The notes: a model not told the origin generated them from the letters alone. A stretch of 38,355 nt of DNA from Paenibacillus farraposensis (GCF_020736845.1 NZ_JAFFQR010000009.1:1-38355); one strand, 5' to 3'. Numbered from the stretch's first letter, positions 27,143 to 36,192 are shown. A program made the numbers and translations.

Positions 27143-28027
27143 TTAATTTTTATTTTCGTCAATTTCTTTAATAACCTGTCTCATATAAGCCAGTACTTCG
27201 TCTTTAATCTCATCATGCTGCAGGGCATAATGGATAGTTGTTTCAATGAAGCCCAGTTTCTCGCCAACGTCATGGCGGTTGCCATCAAATTCATAGGCCA
27301 GAATCGGATGCTTTTCTCCCAGTTTGGATAGTGCATCCGTCAGTTGAATCTCCCCGCCTACTCCAGCGGATTGCTGACCCAGGATATCAAAAATATCAGG
27401 CGTTAGGATATAGCGTCCCATGATCGCCAGGTTGGAGTTCGCTTCTTCCTTTTTCGGCTTTTCTACCAGACGTTCGGCTTCCGAGATTTTGGTAGTAAGT
27501 GCATGACCTTCAACAATCCCGTACCGATGTACCTCGTTCCAAGCCACTTGCTTTACACCTACAACAGAACGCTGGTACTCATCGAAAACGTCAATCATCT
27601 GCTTGAGACAAGGATTCTCAGACTCAACGATATCATCGCCTAAAAGTACGGCAAAAGGTTCGTCGCCGATAAATTTTCGCGCACACCAGATTGCATGCCC
27701 CAAACCTTTAGGCTCCTTTTGACGAATATAGTGGATATCAGCCATCTCGGACGGTTTGCGCACTTCATTCAGCAGATTCCATTTTTCCTTCGAGGTCAGA
27801 TTATGCTCCAGCTCAAATGAGTAGTCAAAATGATCCTCAATGGCTCTTTTCCCTTTACCAGTTACGATAATGATATCCTCAATACCTGATGCTACAGCCT
27901 CTTCAATAATATATTGAATCGTTGGTTTGTCCACGATTGGAAGCATCTCTTTAGGCATCGCTTTCGTTGCAGGGAGGAATCGAGTTCCCAGCCCCGCGGC
28001 AGGAATAATCGCTTTTCGGATTTTCAT
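27143..28027 (-). CDS. galU: UTP-glucose-1-phosphate uridylyltransferase GalU
   Basis: Makes UDP-glucose from UTP and glucose-1-phosphate, the donor for glucosylated lipids, wall polymers and exopolysaccharides. 294 aa, usual length, with [63 protein letters not shown] and [14 protein letters not shown]. Start ATG with AAGGAG 8 nt upstream and an extended -10 promoter about 80 nt upstream. It stands as a single gene, divergent from gtrB-gtrA. Confidence 0.96.
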   Translation of the reverse strand: MKIRKAIIPAAGLGTRFLPATKAMPKEMLPIVDKPTIQYIIEEAVASGIEDIIIVTGKGKRAIEDHFDYSFELEHNLTSKEKWNLLNEVRKPSEMADIHYIRQKEPKGLGHAIWCARKFIGDEPFAVLLGDDIVESENPCLKQMIDVFDEYQRSVVGVKQVAWNEVHRYGIVEGHALTTKISEAERLVEKPKKEEANSNLAIMGRYILTPDIFDILGQQSAGVGGEIQLTDALSKLGEKHPILAYEFDGNRHDVGEKLGFIETTIHYALQHDEIKDEVLAYMRQVIKEIDENKN

Positions 28028-28103
28028 AGGTTAGACTCCTTTTCAACAAAACTTGCTAATTATTCAAATACATTCGTGTAGAATTGTATATTGCTAGTAG
28101 TTT

Positions 28104-28112
28104 ATTATAGCA
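28104..28112 (-). promoter_or_regulatory. Extended -10 promoter of galU
   Basis: Minus strand TGCTATAAT; the -35 at 17 nt (ATAACA) is partial. A plus-strand TATAAT (28132-28137) lies close by and may serve gtrB, though it lacks a good -35, so the divergent promoters nearly overlap. Confidence 0.5.
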
Positions 28113-28214
28113 CTTCATCATGGCAATGTTATATAATTTAAGGAAATCATATTATAGACTAAAAAAGATAGTATTTTGGGTACCAGCAAAGCCAAAATTT
28201 GAGGAGAGAGTTCT

Positions 28215-29243
28215 TTGAATTCAATAATCAGTAACCCTGTTTTAACCTTAGTTATTCCCTGTTATAACGAAGAAGAAGTATTGACTGAAACAATAAGCAG
28301 GCTTACAGCCATTCTTGAGGAGTTGGCAGAGCGCCAGCTCATTTCCAAACATAGCAAGATGCTGTTTGTTGATGACGGCAGCCGTGATAAGACATGGAAC
28401 ATCATAGCATCATATAACCAGACCAATCCTTATGTGAGTGGTCTCAAATTGGCGAAAAACGCCGGACATCAGAACGCTTTATTATCTGGGCTAATGGAAG
28501 CTAAAGAAACATCCGATTGCGTAATATCCGTAGATGCAGACCTGCAAGACGATCTCAATGCCATTCAAGAATTTGTTATCAAGTTCAAAGAGGGTTATGA
28601 CATCGTGTATGGGGTCCGCAAAAGCAGAGCCACCGACACCTTTTTCAAACGTTCAACAGCTCAAGGCTTCTACCGTGTGATGAGTAAAATGGGAGTCAAC
28701 ATCGTATACAATCACGCAGATTACCGTTTAATGAGCAAAAGAGTTCTTCAGGAACTTAGCAACTTTAAAGAGGTTAACCTCTTTTTACGCGGATTAGTTC
28801 CGTTAATAGGATACCGGTCCACCGAAGTGTATTATGATCGGCATGAACGCTTTGCGGGAGAGTCCAAATATCCTTTAAAGAAAATGCTTGCCTTTGCTTT
28901 CGACGGAATCACCTCATTTAGCGTTACTCCGATTCGGCTGGTCTCGGCTGTAGGTTTTGCCATGTTTGGAATAAGCCTGTTAATAGCAGTCTATACCATC
29001 ATTAGCAAACTCCTGGGTACCACCGTGTGGGGCTGGTCTTCATTAATGCTGTCTATCTGGTTTATAGGCGGTCTGCAGCTTGTCGCACTCGGACTCATTG
29101 GCGAGTATATCGGAAAAATATATAAAGAGGTAAAACAAAGACCTAAATATATTGTTGAGACCATTTTAGATTCCCAAAGCACCCTAGACGCTAAAAAAAC
29201 AACATCCAAAAATAGCGAAAGGAAAGCTCTAGCTATCCAATAA
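28215..29243 (+). CDS. Polyprenyl-phosphate glycosyltransferase (GtrB/DPM1-like, GT2)
   Basis: 342 aa. The N-terminal GT2 domain has TLVIPCYNEEEVL, FVDDGSRDKTW, KNAGHQNALLSGL, DADLQDD and the FAGESKYPLKKM motif typical of enzymes that move a sugar from a UDP donor onto undecaprenyl phosphate. Two C-terminal membrane segments (about 240-300) anchor it. The start is TTG with AGGAG 8 nt upstream. It is followed by a GtrA-family gene, the usual partner. UDP-glucose from the divergent GalU is a likely donor (inference). Confidence 0.9.
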   Translation: MNSIISNPVLTLVIPCYNEEEVLTETISRLTAILEELAERQLISKHSKMLFVDDGSRDKTWNIIASYNQTNPYVSGLKLAKNAGHQNALLSGLMEAKETSDCVISVDADLQDDLNAIQEFVIKFKEGYDIVYGVRKSRATDTFFKRSTAQGFYRVMSKMGVNIVYNHADYRLMSKRVLQELSNFKEVNLFLRGLVPLIGYRSTEVYYDRHERFAGESKYPLKKMLAFAFDGITSFSVTPIRLVSAVGFAMFGISLLIAVYTIISKLLGTTVWGWSSLMLSIWFIGGLQLVALGLIGEYIGKIYKEVKQRPKYIVETILDSQSTLDAKKTTSKNSERKALAIQ

Positions 29244-29267
29244 GCAGATGCAAACAGGGTGAATACA

Positions 29268-29696
29268 TTGACTTTATTCCAAAATAGTTTCTTCCGTTTT
29301 CTTATGGTCGGGGTTTTAAACACACTCTGTGGGATGTCCGTCATGTTCTTGCTTTTCAATACGTTAGGAATGAATTACTGGCTATCCACCTTTATTGGTA
29401 ATGCTGTGGGTGCTACGGTAAGCTACTTCCTAAACAAAAAATTCACTTTCAGAAATAATGCAAGCCATGGGCAGACCCTCTGGAGATTTATATTTATTAT
29501 ATTGATATGTTATTTCCTATCATATTGTCTCAGCTATTTGATCAGTCACTTCCTGATTTCAAATCTAAGCATCAAAAATAGCGAAATTCTAGGCAATTTA
29601 TCCATCCTAATCGGGAATATCTTTTATACTTTAATTAATTACGTTGGACAAAAATATGTTGTTTTCTCTCGGAAAGCGAAAACACAAAGAGTATAA
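29268..29696 (+). CDS. GtrA-family membrane protein (candidate polyprenyl-phosphate sugar flippase)
   Basis: About 142 aa with four membrane segments: FRFLMVGVLNTLCG at the start, STFIGNAVGATVSYFLNKKFTFR, IILICYFLSYCLSYLI, and LIGNIFYTLINYVGQKYVVF, the full GtrA/GtcA pattern. The frame is open from a GTG at 29259, but the GGTGA at 29258-29262 fits the anti-SD and sits 5 nt before a TTG at 29268, which I take as start. It lies 24 nt after gtrB. GtrA proteins are thought to flip undecaprenyl-phosphate-sugar outward for use by a GT-C enzyme. Confidence 0.85.
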   Translation: MTLFQNSFFRFLMVGVLNTLCGMSVMFLLFNTLGMNYWLSTFIGNAVGATVSYFLNKKFTFRNNASHGQTLWRFIFIILICYFLSYCLSYLISHFLISNLSIKNSEILGNLSILIGNIFYTLINYVGQKYVVFSRKAKTQRV

Positions 29697-29736
29697 CGGG
29701 ATGAGGATTGTAACAGTTGAAAATAAGCTCGAGCAA

Positions 29737-29778
29737 AAAAACAGGGAATGTGCTATGGATGCACATCCCCTGTTTTTT
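29737..29778. terminator. Bidirectional terminator between gtrA and the U32 gene
   Basis: AAAAAAACAGGG-AATGTGC pairs with GCACAT-CCCCTGTTTTTTT, with A and T runs on both sides. It sits between the convergent gtrA and U32-family genes and can end both transcripts. Confidence 0.88.
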
Positions 29779-29839
29779 TGCTATTTTCTACGTTTATATT
29801 AAAGCGGGATGAATATGCGGGGCTAACGATAGCCTTCTC

Positions 29840-32350
29840 TTACTTCACCAGTTGCCCACGCGTAACACCCAACTGGTTCGTTGCCTTGAGCGTCTTCCAT
29901 ACCTGCGTACCGCTGATTTCTCCGCGCAGGGCACGGTTATAGAGATCGATAACCTCGTGCACTTGTTCTGACGTTTCCTCCAAAAACTCTACGCGGTAGC
30001 GGGACACACCCAGCTCCATAAAGTTGGACAGGTACTCGGCACCGGATTGCTCGATCGCATTGTATACCGTGTTGCGACAGCCTTCGTCCACGCGGACCGG
30101 GTGAGACATGCCAATCCGGTCACGCAAGGAGGCACGATGATCCTCACAAGGACGACCACAGTTGGTGTAGTCTGTGCCTTCACTCATAAAGGTGCAGTAT
30201 ACGCAATGTTCCGTATGGAACATCGGCAAATGCTGCTGAATGACGATCTCCAGCTTGTCGGTGCGTGTGCGTCTCAGCATATCGACCATCTGCTGGATGT
30301 TCAGGTCATACGACGGCGTCACCAGGTCGCAGCCGGAATCCAGGAAGAGATCAGCCGCTTTATGGTTGGCGATATTCAGTGAAAAGTCACCAATCAGCTG
30401 CGGGTGATGTGCGTCTGGGTTCTCCAGACGATGACGCATGTAGAAATACAGCGCCCCCGGATTGCGTACCAGCACGGCATCCGGCTTCAGGCGCAGGATG
30501 TTGTTGTGATAGCCGTTTTCACCCGGCATGTGAATACGAGGTGTCACCAGCGCAATTCGGCGTCCTGCGCCATGTACGGCCTCCACAGCGGCCGGGAATT
30601 GCTTGATGAACTCGAAGTCGGCGTAGATGAACTCCACGCCGGCCTCCAGTGCAGCCTCAACCTGCGGGAGGCTGCGGCACAGCGCGGTCAGCTCCGCCTG
30701 ACCGTGTGCCACAGGCGATGCCGGAACGGATGCATCGCCATACACCTCTACCGCCCGCTTCGTGTACACGGGCGGTTTGGGGCGCTCGCCCGCGAGCAGT
30801 TCCACCGCCTTGCGGCGGATGCTGTTCAGCTCGCGCATTGGCACGATGACGTCCCCTTGCAGGTGGACGTCCAGCTCTTCCAGCTGGAACACTGTTCCGC
30901 CCAGCCGGCCGAACTGCTCCTCGAGCAATTCGTGCGTCATCGGACGCTTCTGGGCGACTTCAAGTTCCAGCTCGGAGTCCACACGGACCATCGTACCCTT
31001 TTGCACATCGGTCCACCAGGTTGACAGCGGCTGCCCTGGAGAGCCGCTGACACGCACATGTACCGGGAAGACACGGTACGGCTTGTCGGTGTCATACGAC
31101 TGGCGCAGACGCTTGTCCAGCGCCGGGTCATTGGTCTTCCAGATGCGGTCGCCCACGTGTACACGGCGCAAATCGACATCGTTGCGTCCTGCTATGATGT
31201 CAATGATCCAGCCTTCGCCAGCTTCACCTTCGATTTTCACGCCCTTGCGGCGGATATCGTATACGCGTCCGCCTTCTTCTTTTTGCGTAGGATCGCCCGC
31301 ATCGAATACAATACCGTCGCCGCGTTTTAGCGGCGCATCAATACGGCACACAACCCCATCACGGAGAATTTGTTCCACCCGGCCCAGATACACGCCCCGG
31401 CTTTTCGGGAACGTACCATCAACCAGCTTTTTGTTATTCGTTCCTTCCAGAAAACCGTGTGTGAAGCCACGTGAAAAGCTCTGCTGGAGCTCACGGATAT
31501 CTTCTTTGCTCGTCTTGGAGGTATCGCCATCAAAATACTTATCGATGGCCTTGCGGTACTTGCTGACCACGTTGGCTACATATTCAGGCGTTTTCAGCCG
31601 CCCTTCAATTTTAAAAGAAACCACACCCGCGTCGATCAGCTGAGGCATCAAATCAATCGCCGCCAAATCCTTAGGTGACAGCAGGTATGTCACATCGGCC
31701 ATCGGCTTTTGCTCTCCATCCACCATCAGATCGTAAGGCAAACGGCAGGCCTGTGCACACTCACCACGGTTAGCAGAGCGCCCACCCCACATTTCTGAAG
31801 TCAGACACTGACCTGAATAAGACACGCATAACGCGCCATGCACGAATACCTCCATGGGGAGTTTCGCTTGTTCACCTATTTTTTGAATCTGCTTGAGATT
31901 GTTTTCACGCCCAAGCACGACGCGCTCGATGTTGTAAGGCTTCGTGAACTCTACAGCCTCCGGTGAGGTAATCGTCATTTGCGTAGACCCATGGATCGGA
32001 AAATCAGGTGAAATATCGCGGATCATTTTCACCAAACCCATATCCTGAACAATTAAGGCATCAACTCCCGCATCTATGCAGGCATCAACCAGTTCTTTGG
32101 CATCCTCCAGTTCGTTCTCAAAAACTAGTATATTAAATGTCAAAAAGCCCTTGACCCCGTAGCTATGCAGAAACGCCATAATTTCAGGGAGCTCCTCCAT
32201 ACGGAAATTATTCGCCCGTGCCCGTGCGTTGAACTTTTCCACCCCGAAAAAGATCGCATCGGCCCCGTTTGCCACCGCCGCACGCATACAATCCCAGTCA
32301 CCGGCTGGTGCCAGAAGCTCGACATCTTCTCTTCGTACTGCTGATTTCAT
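29840..32350 (-). CDS. U32-family protein (RlhA/TrhP-like rRNA/tRNA hydroxylation type), with DUF3656-like middle
   Basis: The start at 32350 (836 aa) has GGGAGG 6-7 nt upstream. The longer open frame to 32509 lacks a ribosome site and has no family-like residues. The N-terminal U32 domain (about 1-300) has VELLAPAGDWDCMRAAVANGADAIFFG and the cysteine cluster CVSYSGQC...GECAQACRLPY. The middle (about 370-590) is the DUF3656-like part of long U32 proteins, and the C-terminal part repeats a U32-like barrel with a second Cys group (CVYCTF...CGRPC). E. coli RlhA hydroxylates 23S rRNA C2501 and TrhP acts on tRNA; older annotation as 'collagenase/peptidase' is probably wrong. It is longer than RlhA (about 650 aa). 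Its GC-rich coding differs clearly from the neighbouring glycan genes. Confidence 0.87.
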   Translation of the reverse strand: MKSAVRREDVELLAPAGDWDCMRAAVANGADAIFFGVEKFNARARANNFRMEELPEIMAFLHSYGVKGFLTFNILVFENELEDAKELVDACIDAGVDALIVQDMGLVKMIRDISPDFPIHGSTQMTITSPEAVEFTKPYNIERVVLGRENNLKQIQKIGEQAKLPMEVFVHGALCVSYSGQCLTSEMWGGRSANRGECAQACRLPYDLMVDGEQKPMADVTYLLSPKDLAAIDLMPQLIDAGVVSFKIEGRLKTPEYVANVVSKYRKAIDKYFDGDTSKTSKEDIRELQQSFSRGFTHGFLEGTNNKKLVDGTFPKSRGVYLGRVEQILRDGVVCRIDAPLKRGDGIVFDAGDPTQKEEGGRVYDIRRKGVKIEGEAGEGWIIDIIAGRNDVDLRRVHVGDRIWKTNDPALDKRLRQSYDTDKPYRVFPVHVRVSGSPGQPLSTWWTDVQKGTMVRVDSELELEVAQKRPMTHELLEEQFGRLGGTVFQLEELDVHLQGDVIVPMRELNSIRRKAVELLAGERPKPPVYTKRAVEVYGDASVPASPVAHGQAELTALCRSLPQVEAALEAGVEFIYADFEFIKQFPAAVEAVHGAGRRIALVTPRIHMPGENGYHNNILRLKPDAVLVRNPGALYFYMRHRLENPDAHHPQLIGDFSLNIANHKAADLFLDSGCDLVTPSYDLNIQQMVDMLRRTRTDKLEIVIQQHLPMFHTEHCVYCTFMSEGTDYTNCGRPCEDHRASLRDRIGMSHPVRVDEGCRNTVYNAIEQSGAEYLSNFMELGVSRYRVEFLEETSEQVHEVIDLYNRALRGEISGTQVWKTLKATNQLGVTRGQLVK

Positions 32351-32507
32351 GATTGTCCTCCCTATATGCTGAAAACGAATGATCCCCATGGACTCGTTGT
32401 TTTCAGGGCAGCTATGCTGCTTGCTTGAAATCCTATCTTTTTCTATCATCTTGTCCGATCGTCCACTCGCTGAACCATCGGTCCCTCGCATGAAATACAT
32501 CCAACTC

Positions 32508-32535
32508 AAAAAATCCGCATCACTAGCAGTTGCGG
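32508..32535 (-). terminator. Terminator-like hairpin upstream of the U32 gene
   Basis: On the minus strand CCGCA and TGCGG form a 5-bp stem with an inner ACT/AGT pairing and are followed by ATTTTTT. It lies 160 nt upstream of the U32 start and could be an attenuator or the end of an unseen short transcript. The stem is short. Confidence 0.3.
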
Positions 32536-32635
32536 CAGAATCATTCTTATCTTGTAACTAATCTAGTGTACCAGACTGTGCCCCAAGCTTCTACACTTTC
32601 CAAGCGATTCCTTCAAAAATATCATATCTATACCC

Positions 32636-32712
32636 GTGGAGAAATCCGAGGGGATGATGCTCCCAAAGCTAATTTTTCTACGAAAAGCTTTTAAAGCGAC
32701 CGCTCCGCTTGT
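32636..32712. repeat. Palindrome-rich intergenic element, candidate interspersed repeat
   Basis: A dense set of short palindromes: AAAAGCTTTT (32683-32692), AGCGACCGCT (32695-32704), and GGAG...CTCC arms (32639-32662 region). It does not look coding and belongs to neither neighbour's terminator. It resembles the small repeated elements found between Paenibacillus genes, but a single copy in the window cannot prove this. The rest of 32540-32906 holds one terminator and nothing else I can identify. Confidence 0.25.
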
Positions 32713-32716
32713 AACA

Positions 32717-32759
32717 CAAAAAAACACTTACAATCCCGTCAGACGGTATATTGTAAGTG
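32717..32759 (-). terminator. Terminator of the HtrA-like / stalk-domain operon
   Basis: On the minus strand CACTTACAA pairs perfectly with TTGTAAGTG, with an inner CCGTC/GACGG stem, followed by TTTTTTT. It lies about 150 nt after the stop of the stalk-domain gene. Confidence 0.88.
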
Positions 32760-32906
32760 CTGATTATACAAAGTAAGGCAAGAATTCGCATGTTAAAATA
32801 ACGTAAACAGCATGCTTTGATCTCCCCTGCCTCTATCCCCTCCTTGAAAAATTAGCACTCTTGTGGCACGCGCAGCGCTTCCTCCACAAACCACCTAATC
32901 TTTTCT

Positions 32907-34820
32907 CTACTTCACAAACATAAACGAATTCAGCGTTGAATCCAGTGCGTTGGACTGCACAGCCGTGTTGTTCGCATCATTTAGCGTTGTTGTCACGGTA
33001 TAGGTTTTTCCATTGTGCTCCAGAACGATTTGGTGGCCCGTGTAGCTTATGCCTTCCTCCACACGATGGAATGTAAAGGACACTGCCGGGACACCGGCAA
33101 ACGTCACATCTTTAACCTCCTCAACCTTGAGGTTTTTATAGCTTTTACCTTGTTTATCATAAAAGTCCTTGAGCTGGGACACTGTAAATTCAAACGATTG
33201 GCCATTGTCGATTTTGATAGAGAAACGTCCGCCGGTAAACTTGTATTCCACGTCAGCCATTTCAAATTGGTCGCTGACCGCAGTCCAGTATCGTGGAATA
33301 TTGACCGTATATTCATAGGCTTTGGATGCCTTTTTGACTGTTTTCGTTTTTTCTGTCAGATAGTCGTCTTCTTCCAACTGCCCAAAGTTGCTCGCTACGG
33401 TTTGGAAATCAATTTGCAGCGAGGAAATGAGTGCGTTGAACTGGTCACTCCCCTTGTTGGCCTTTTCCGGTACGGCATATTCCGCCAGGTAGCGGTATCC
33501 ACTTTGCTGAATCAGCACATTGTACTCCTTAACCCATCCATCGCCAAAATTATAGCGGTACTCCTGAACCAGTCCTTGGACGCCTGCAACCTTCATCGGG
33601 TACGTTTTTGGTGCCTCATAGGCTGTGGACACAAAAGAATCACTCAGCCATTTTTGCAACTGCCGACTCCAGCTCTCCAATGTTCCATCCGCAGGCACTG
33701 AGGTTACTTTCAGATGGAAGCTTGATCCATCATTGCTCTCGTACTGCATCCGCTGATCATCCATTTTCCAGCCTGCAGGGATGCTCAGTGACACACCATA
33801 GTCCGAATTCCCAGCTTCGCGTGTGCCCCCTACAACAGTGGACAGGTCTTTGATGCTCTTATCCTGCGCATTAAAGGAGGTCTTGAAGGAATTCAACAGG
33901 CCCGCATATTGGGACAGATCCTTATAATTCGTCGCTTTATTATCTGAAAAATAAATTACATACAGCCGCCCGTTATCATAATACTGGCGAATTTCCCACA
34001 GTACACCGTCCGCATCCTTCGTAACGACACGCGCATAAGGAACCTTTACTTTCGGGAAGGATTTTCGATCTATGACCATTTCTCCCGTTTCTTTGGCCGT
34101 CTGTACCAATTGCTGCAGCAGATCATCCGCATTCAGCGGAACTGGCTGTGACGCTACGTGCACTTCCATGTAATATGCATTGTTCTCATCCATAAATGTG
34201 GAGATACTCTCATCTCCGCCTCCCTGACCAATGACGAGGCCCGTTGGATAATTCATGGACCATTCATAGTAACTGTTCCCGATCTGCGTCTTGCCTTCAT
34301 CATTATCAATGTTCGGCGTCTCTTCAACCTCCGTGCCCGCGTCTTCTTGTGCTTCCATCCGGATGACGATACCTGCGCCATTCTTCTCCAGCTTGCCGCC
34401 GAGACCTTCTGCTACTTGACGCAGAGGCACCATAAGAATGCCTGCTGACATTTCCGGCGGGGCGGGAAGGGCCACCTTGTGACCTCTCACCCAAGCTATA
34501 CGACTGCCAAGGGTTAGAGATACAATACGGGACCCGCTGCTGATTTTGACCACATTATCCTCAGCCAGCCGAATTTTGGTGTTAAAAGCCTTTTTGAACA
34601 CACCGGCCGGAACCATGAGTACGCCGCTCTTCGAATACGGCTTCGTAATGCTTGACTTTTGGCCGTTCACAATGGCGGTATTGCTGCCGCTTTGCAGACG
34701 CAACTCCAATATGGTTTTATCACTATCTGCTGCTGCAGCCGGCAAAGCAGAAAGCACCAAGGACAATGCGGCGACGCCGACCCCGAGCTTGCGCATTATT
34801 TTTCTTTGAGTATGCTTCAC
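32907..34820 (-). CDS. Secreted stalk/copper-amine-oxidase-N-domain protein with three PsbP-like repeats
   Basis: 637 aa. The start is GTG with GGGAG 6 nt upstream. A signal peptide is clear (basic MKHTQRKIMRKLG, hydrophobic VAALSLVLSALP, cleavage near AAA-AD at about residue 31). Residues about 35-155 match the copper amine oxidase N-terminal / stalk domain (VNGQKSSITKPYSKSGVLMVPAG and GILMVPLRQVAEGLGGK). It has no copper-enzyme catalytic part, so the name is only structural. Residues about 190-637 contain three similar units of about 150 residues, each with an 'IPxxW'-like start and a closing 'L-x2-SF'/'SLQ' helix, like PsbP/DcrB folds. It is co-transcribed 50 nt after an HtrA-like protease and is probably displayed or released outside the membrane. 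Function unknown. Confidence 0.8.
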   Translation of the reverse strand: MKHTQRKIMRKLGVGVAALSLVLSALPAAAADSDKTILELRLQSGSNTAIVNGQKSSITKPYSKSGVLMVPAGVFKKAFNTKIRLAEDNVVKISSGSRIVSLTLGSRIAWVRGHKVALPAPPEMSAGILMVPLRQVAEGLGGKLEKNGAGIVIRMEAQEDAGTEVEETPNIDNDEGKTQIGNSYYEWSMNYPTGLVIGQGGGDESISTFMDENNAYYMEVHVASQPVPLNADDLLQQLVQTAKETGEMVIDRKSFPKVKVPYARVVTKDADGVLWEIRQYYDNGRLYVIYFSDNKATNYKDLSQYAGLLNSFKTSFNAQDKSIKDLSTVVGGTREAGNSDYGVSLSIPAGWKMDDQRMQYESNDGSSFHLKVTSVPADGTLESWSRQLQKWLSDSFVSTAYEAPKTYPMKVAGVQGLVQEYRYNFGDGWVKEYNVLIQQSGYRYLAEYAVPEKANKGSDQFNALISSLQIDFQTVASNFGQLEEDDYLTEKTKTVKKASKAYEYTVNIPRYWTAVSDQFEMADVEYKFTGGRFSIKIDNGQSFEFTVSQLKDFYDKQGKSYKNLKVEEVKDVTFAGVPAVSFTFHRVEEGISYTGHQIVLEHNGKTYTVTTTLNDANNTAVQSNALDSTLNSFMFVK

Positions 34821-34870
34821 AATAATCTCCCTTTAGCTTTTTTGATAGATTCAAGAGCCGTTATTTTCGT

Positions 34871-36118
34871 TCACTTTCCAGCAACAGCGGCCGCTTGAAC
34901 TGACTCCACAGCTTCCTTGGAACGCGCTACACTGCTATCTTCGCCGGAACCTGCTTCATTCGAATCCTCAAGATCCTCTCCCGACTGAATGGATTCATAG
35001 ATTTCACCATTATCCCGGGCCAAGACGAGCTTGCGCTTCACAATATCACCGTCTGACTGCATAAGTACACTTACCGTTTGGCCAGGCTGATAATTTTTCA
35101 ACAGCTCATTCACGTCGATCGTGGAAGCTACACGCTTGCCGTTAATACTGTACAGCTCGTCGCCTTCCTTGATTTTGGCCTGAACAGCGTTTGCGGAGGT
35201 AATTTTCGTGACTTTCAAAGGGTCCTGGGTGGGTAAGCCGACGATAGCCGACCAGCTCTCCTCCAGCCCCAAGCCAAGACTGGCGCGCCGAACCTCACCA
35301 TATTTAAAAAATTGGGCGATGACGTATTTCACTGTATCCGACGGAATCGAAAAGCCCATATTTTCAATGCCGACCGCCGAAAATTTCATTGTATTGATCC
35401 CGATGACCTCACCCTTGAGATTAACCAGCGGTCCGCCACTGTTTCCGGGATTGATCGCTGTATCACTTTGGATCAAACGATAGGCAGCATTGATACCCCG
35501 GTTCAATCCGCTAACGACACCCGTGGTTGCCGAATTACGGAGAGAGAACGAGATCGGCGTCCCGATAGCCACCACCTGCTCACCCACCTGCAAGCTGTTC
35601 ATGGAGGCTGCGAAGGCCGCAGGCCTGAGTCCGCTTGCCTTGATTTTGATCAAAGCCAAATCACTGATCGGATCGCTGTAACTGTTGGTGATTCCATACG
35701 ATTTTCCGTCCGAAGTTACAACCACGGCATCACCCAACCCTTCGATCACGTGCGCATTCGTAACGATCCATCCGTTTGACCGAACGATGACACCCGTGCC
35801 GTGAGCCAGATTGTACCGATCTCCTCCTGCTACTGTTTCTCCCGTGGCTGAACGGCCGATGATACCGACCACGGAAGGGGAGACGTTTTTAACGACCTGC
35901 GGTACACGATCTGCCGACAACGTATATGTACCATTCGTGCTGATATATACGCCACTGGTTCCCAATGCTTTGTTCATATCATTTACGTTGATATAGACCC
36001 CGCCATTAATGACTTTGGCCTTCAAAGCAGTTCCACTGCTGACTGCACCGACTGTTCCAGAAACACACAAAGCGCCGCCCAATGCCAGAACAGCCACTCT
36101 TTTCCCCATCTTACGCAT
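34871..36118 (-). CDS. Secreted HtrA/DegP-like serine protease with PDZ domain
   Basis: 415 aa, S1C trypsin-like quality-control protease. Signal peptide (MRKMGKRVAVLALGG, cleaved near residue 25), then a short domain (30-70, VYINVNDMNKALGTSGVYIS) resembling half a stalk domain, then the protease with His in TNAHVIEG, Asp in SDLALIKI and Ser in GNSGGPLVN: the triad is intact. A PDZ domain follows (about 285-370, GDELYSINGKRV). The last 45 residues are acidic and low-complexity. Unlike Bacillus HtrA it has a cleavable signal rather than an obvious membrane anchor. Start ATG with GGTGA just upstream. A strong promoter and a 140-nt leader precede it; the stalk-domain gene follows. Confidence 0.9.
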   Translation of the reverse strand: MRKMGKRVAVLALGGALCVSGTVGAVSSGTALKAKVINGGVYINVNDMNKALGTSGVYISTNGTYTLSADRVPQVVKNVSPSVVGIIGRSATGETVAGGDRYNLAHGTGVIVRSNGWIVTNAHVIEGLGDAVVVTSDGKSYGITNSYSDPISDLALIKIKASGLRPAAFAASMNSLQVGEQVVAIGTPISFSLRNSATTGVVSGLNRGINAAYRLIQSDTAINPGNSGGPLVNLKGEVIGINTMKFSAVGIENMGFSIPSDTVKYVIAQFFKYGEVRRASLGLGLEESWSAIVGLPTQDPLKVTKITSANAVQAKIKEGDELYSINGKRVASTIDVNELLKNYQPGQTVSVLMQSDGDIVKRKLVLARDNGEIYESIQSGEDLEDSNEAGSGEDSSVARSKEAVESVQAAAVAGK

Positions 36119-36192
36119 ATACTCACCATTTCCTCTCTAACGTGACCCTGTTCTATCAGTTAGTCCAAATCTACCATAGAGGGGATATGCAT

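Noticed and set aside
30762..31643. Plus-strand 293-aa open frame inside the U32 gene (and the 206-aa one at 30404-31024)
   Set aside because: Ser/Arg/Pro-rich shadows of a GC-rich gene; the minus strand has clear U32 motifs throughout.
32351..32509. N-terminal 53-residue extension of the U32 protein
   Set aside because: Begins with a TTG lacking a ribosome site; the ATG at 32350 has GGGAGG and starts just before the conserved VELLAPAGD.
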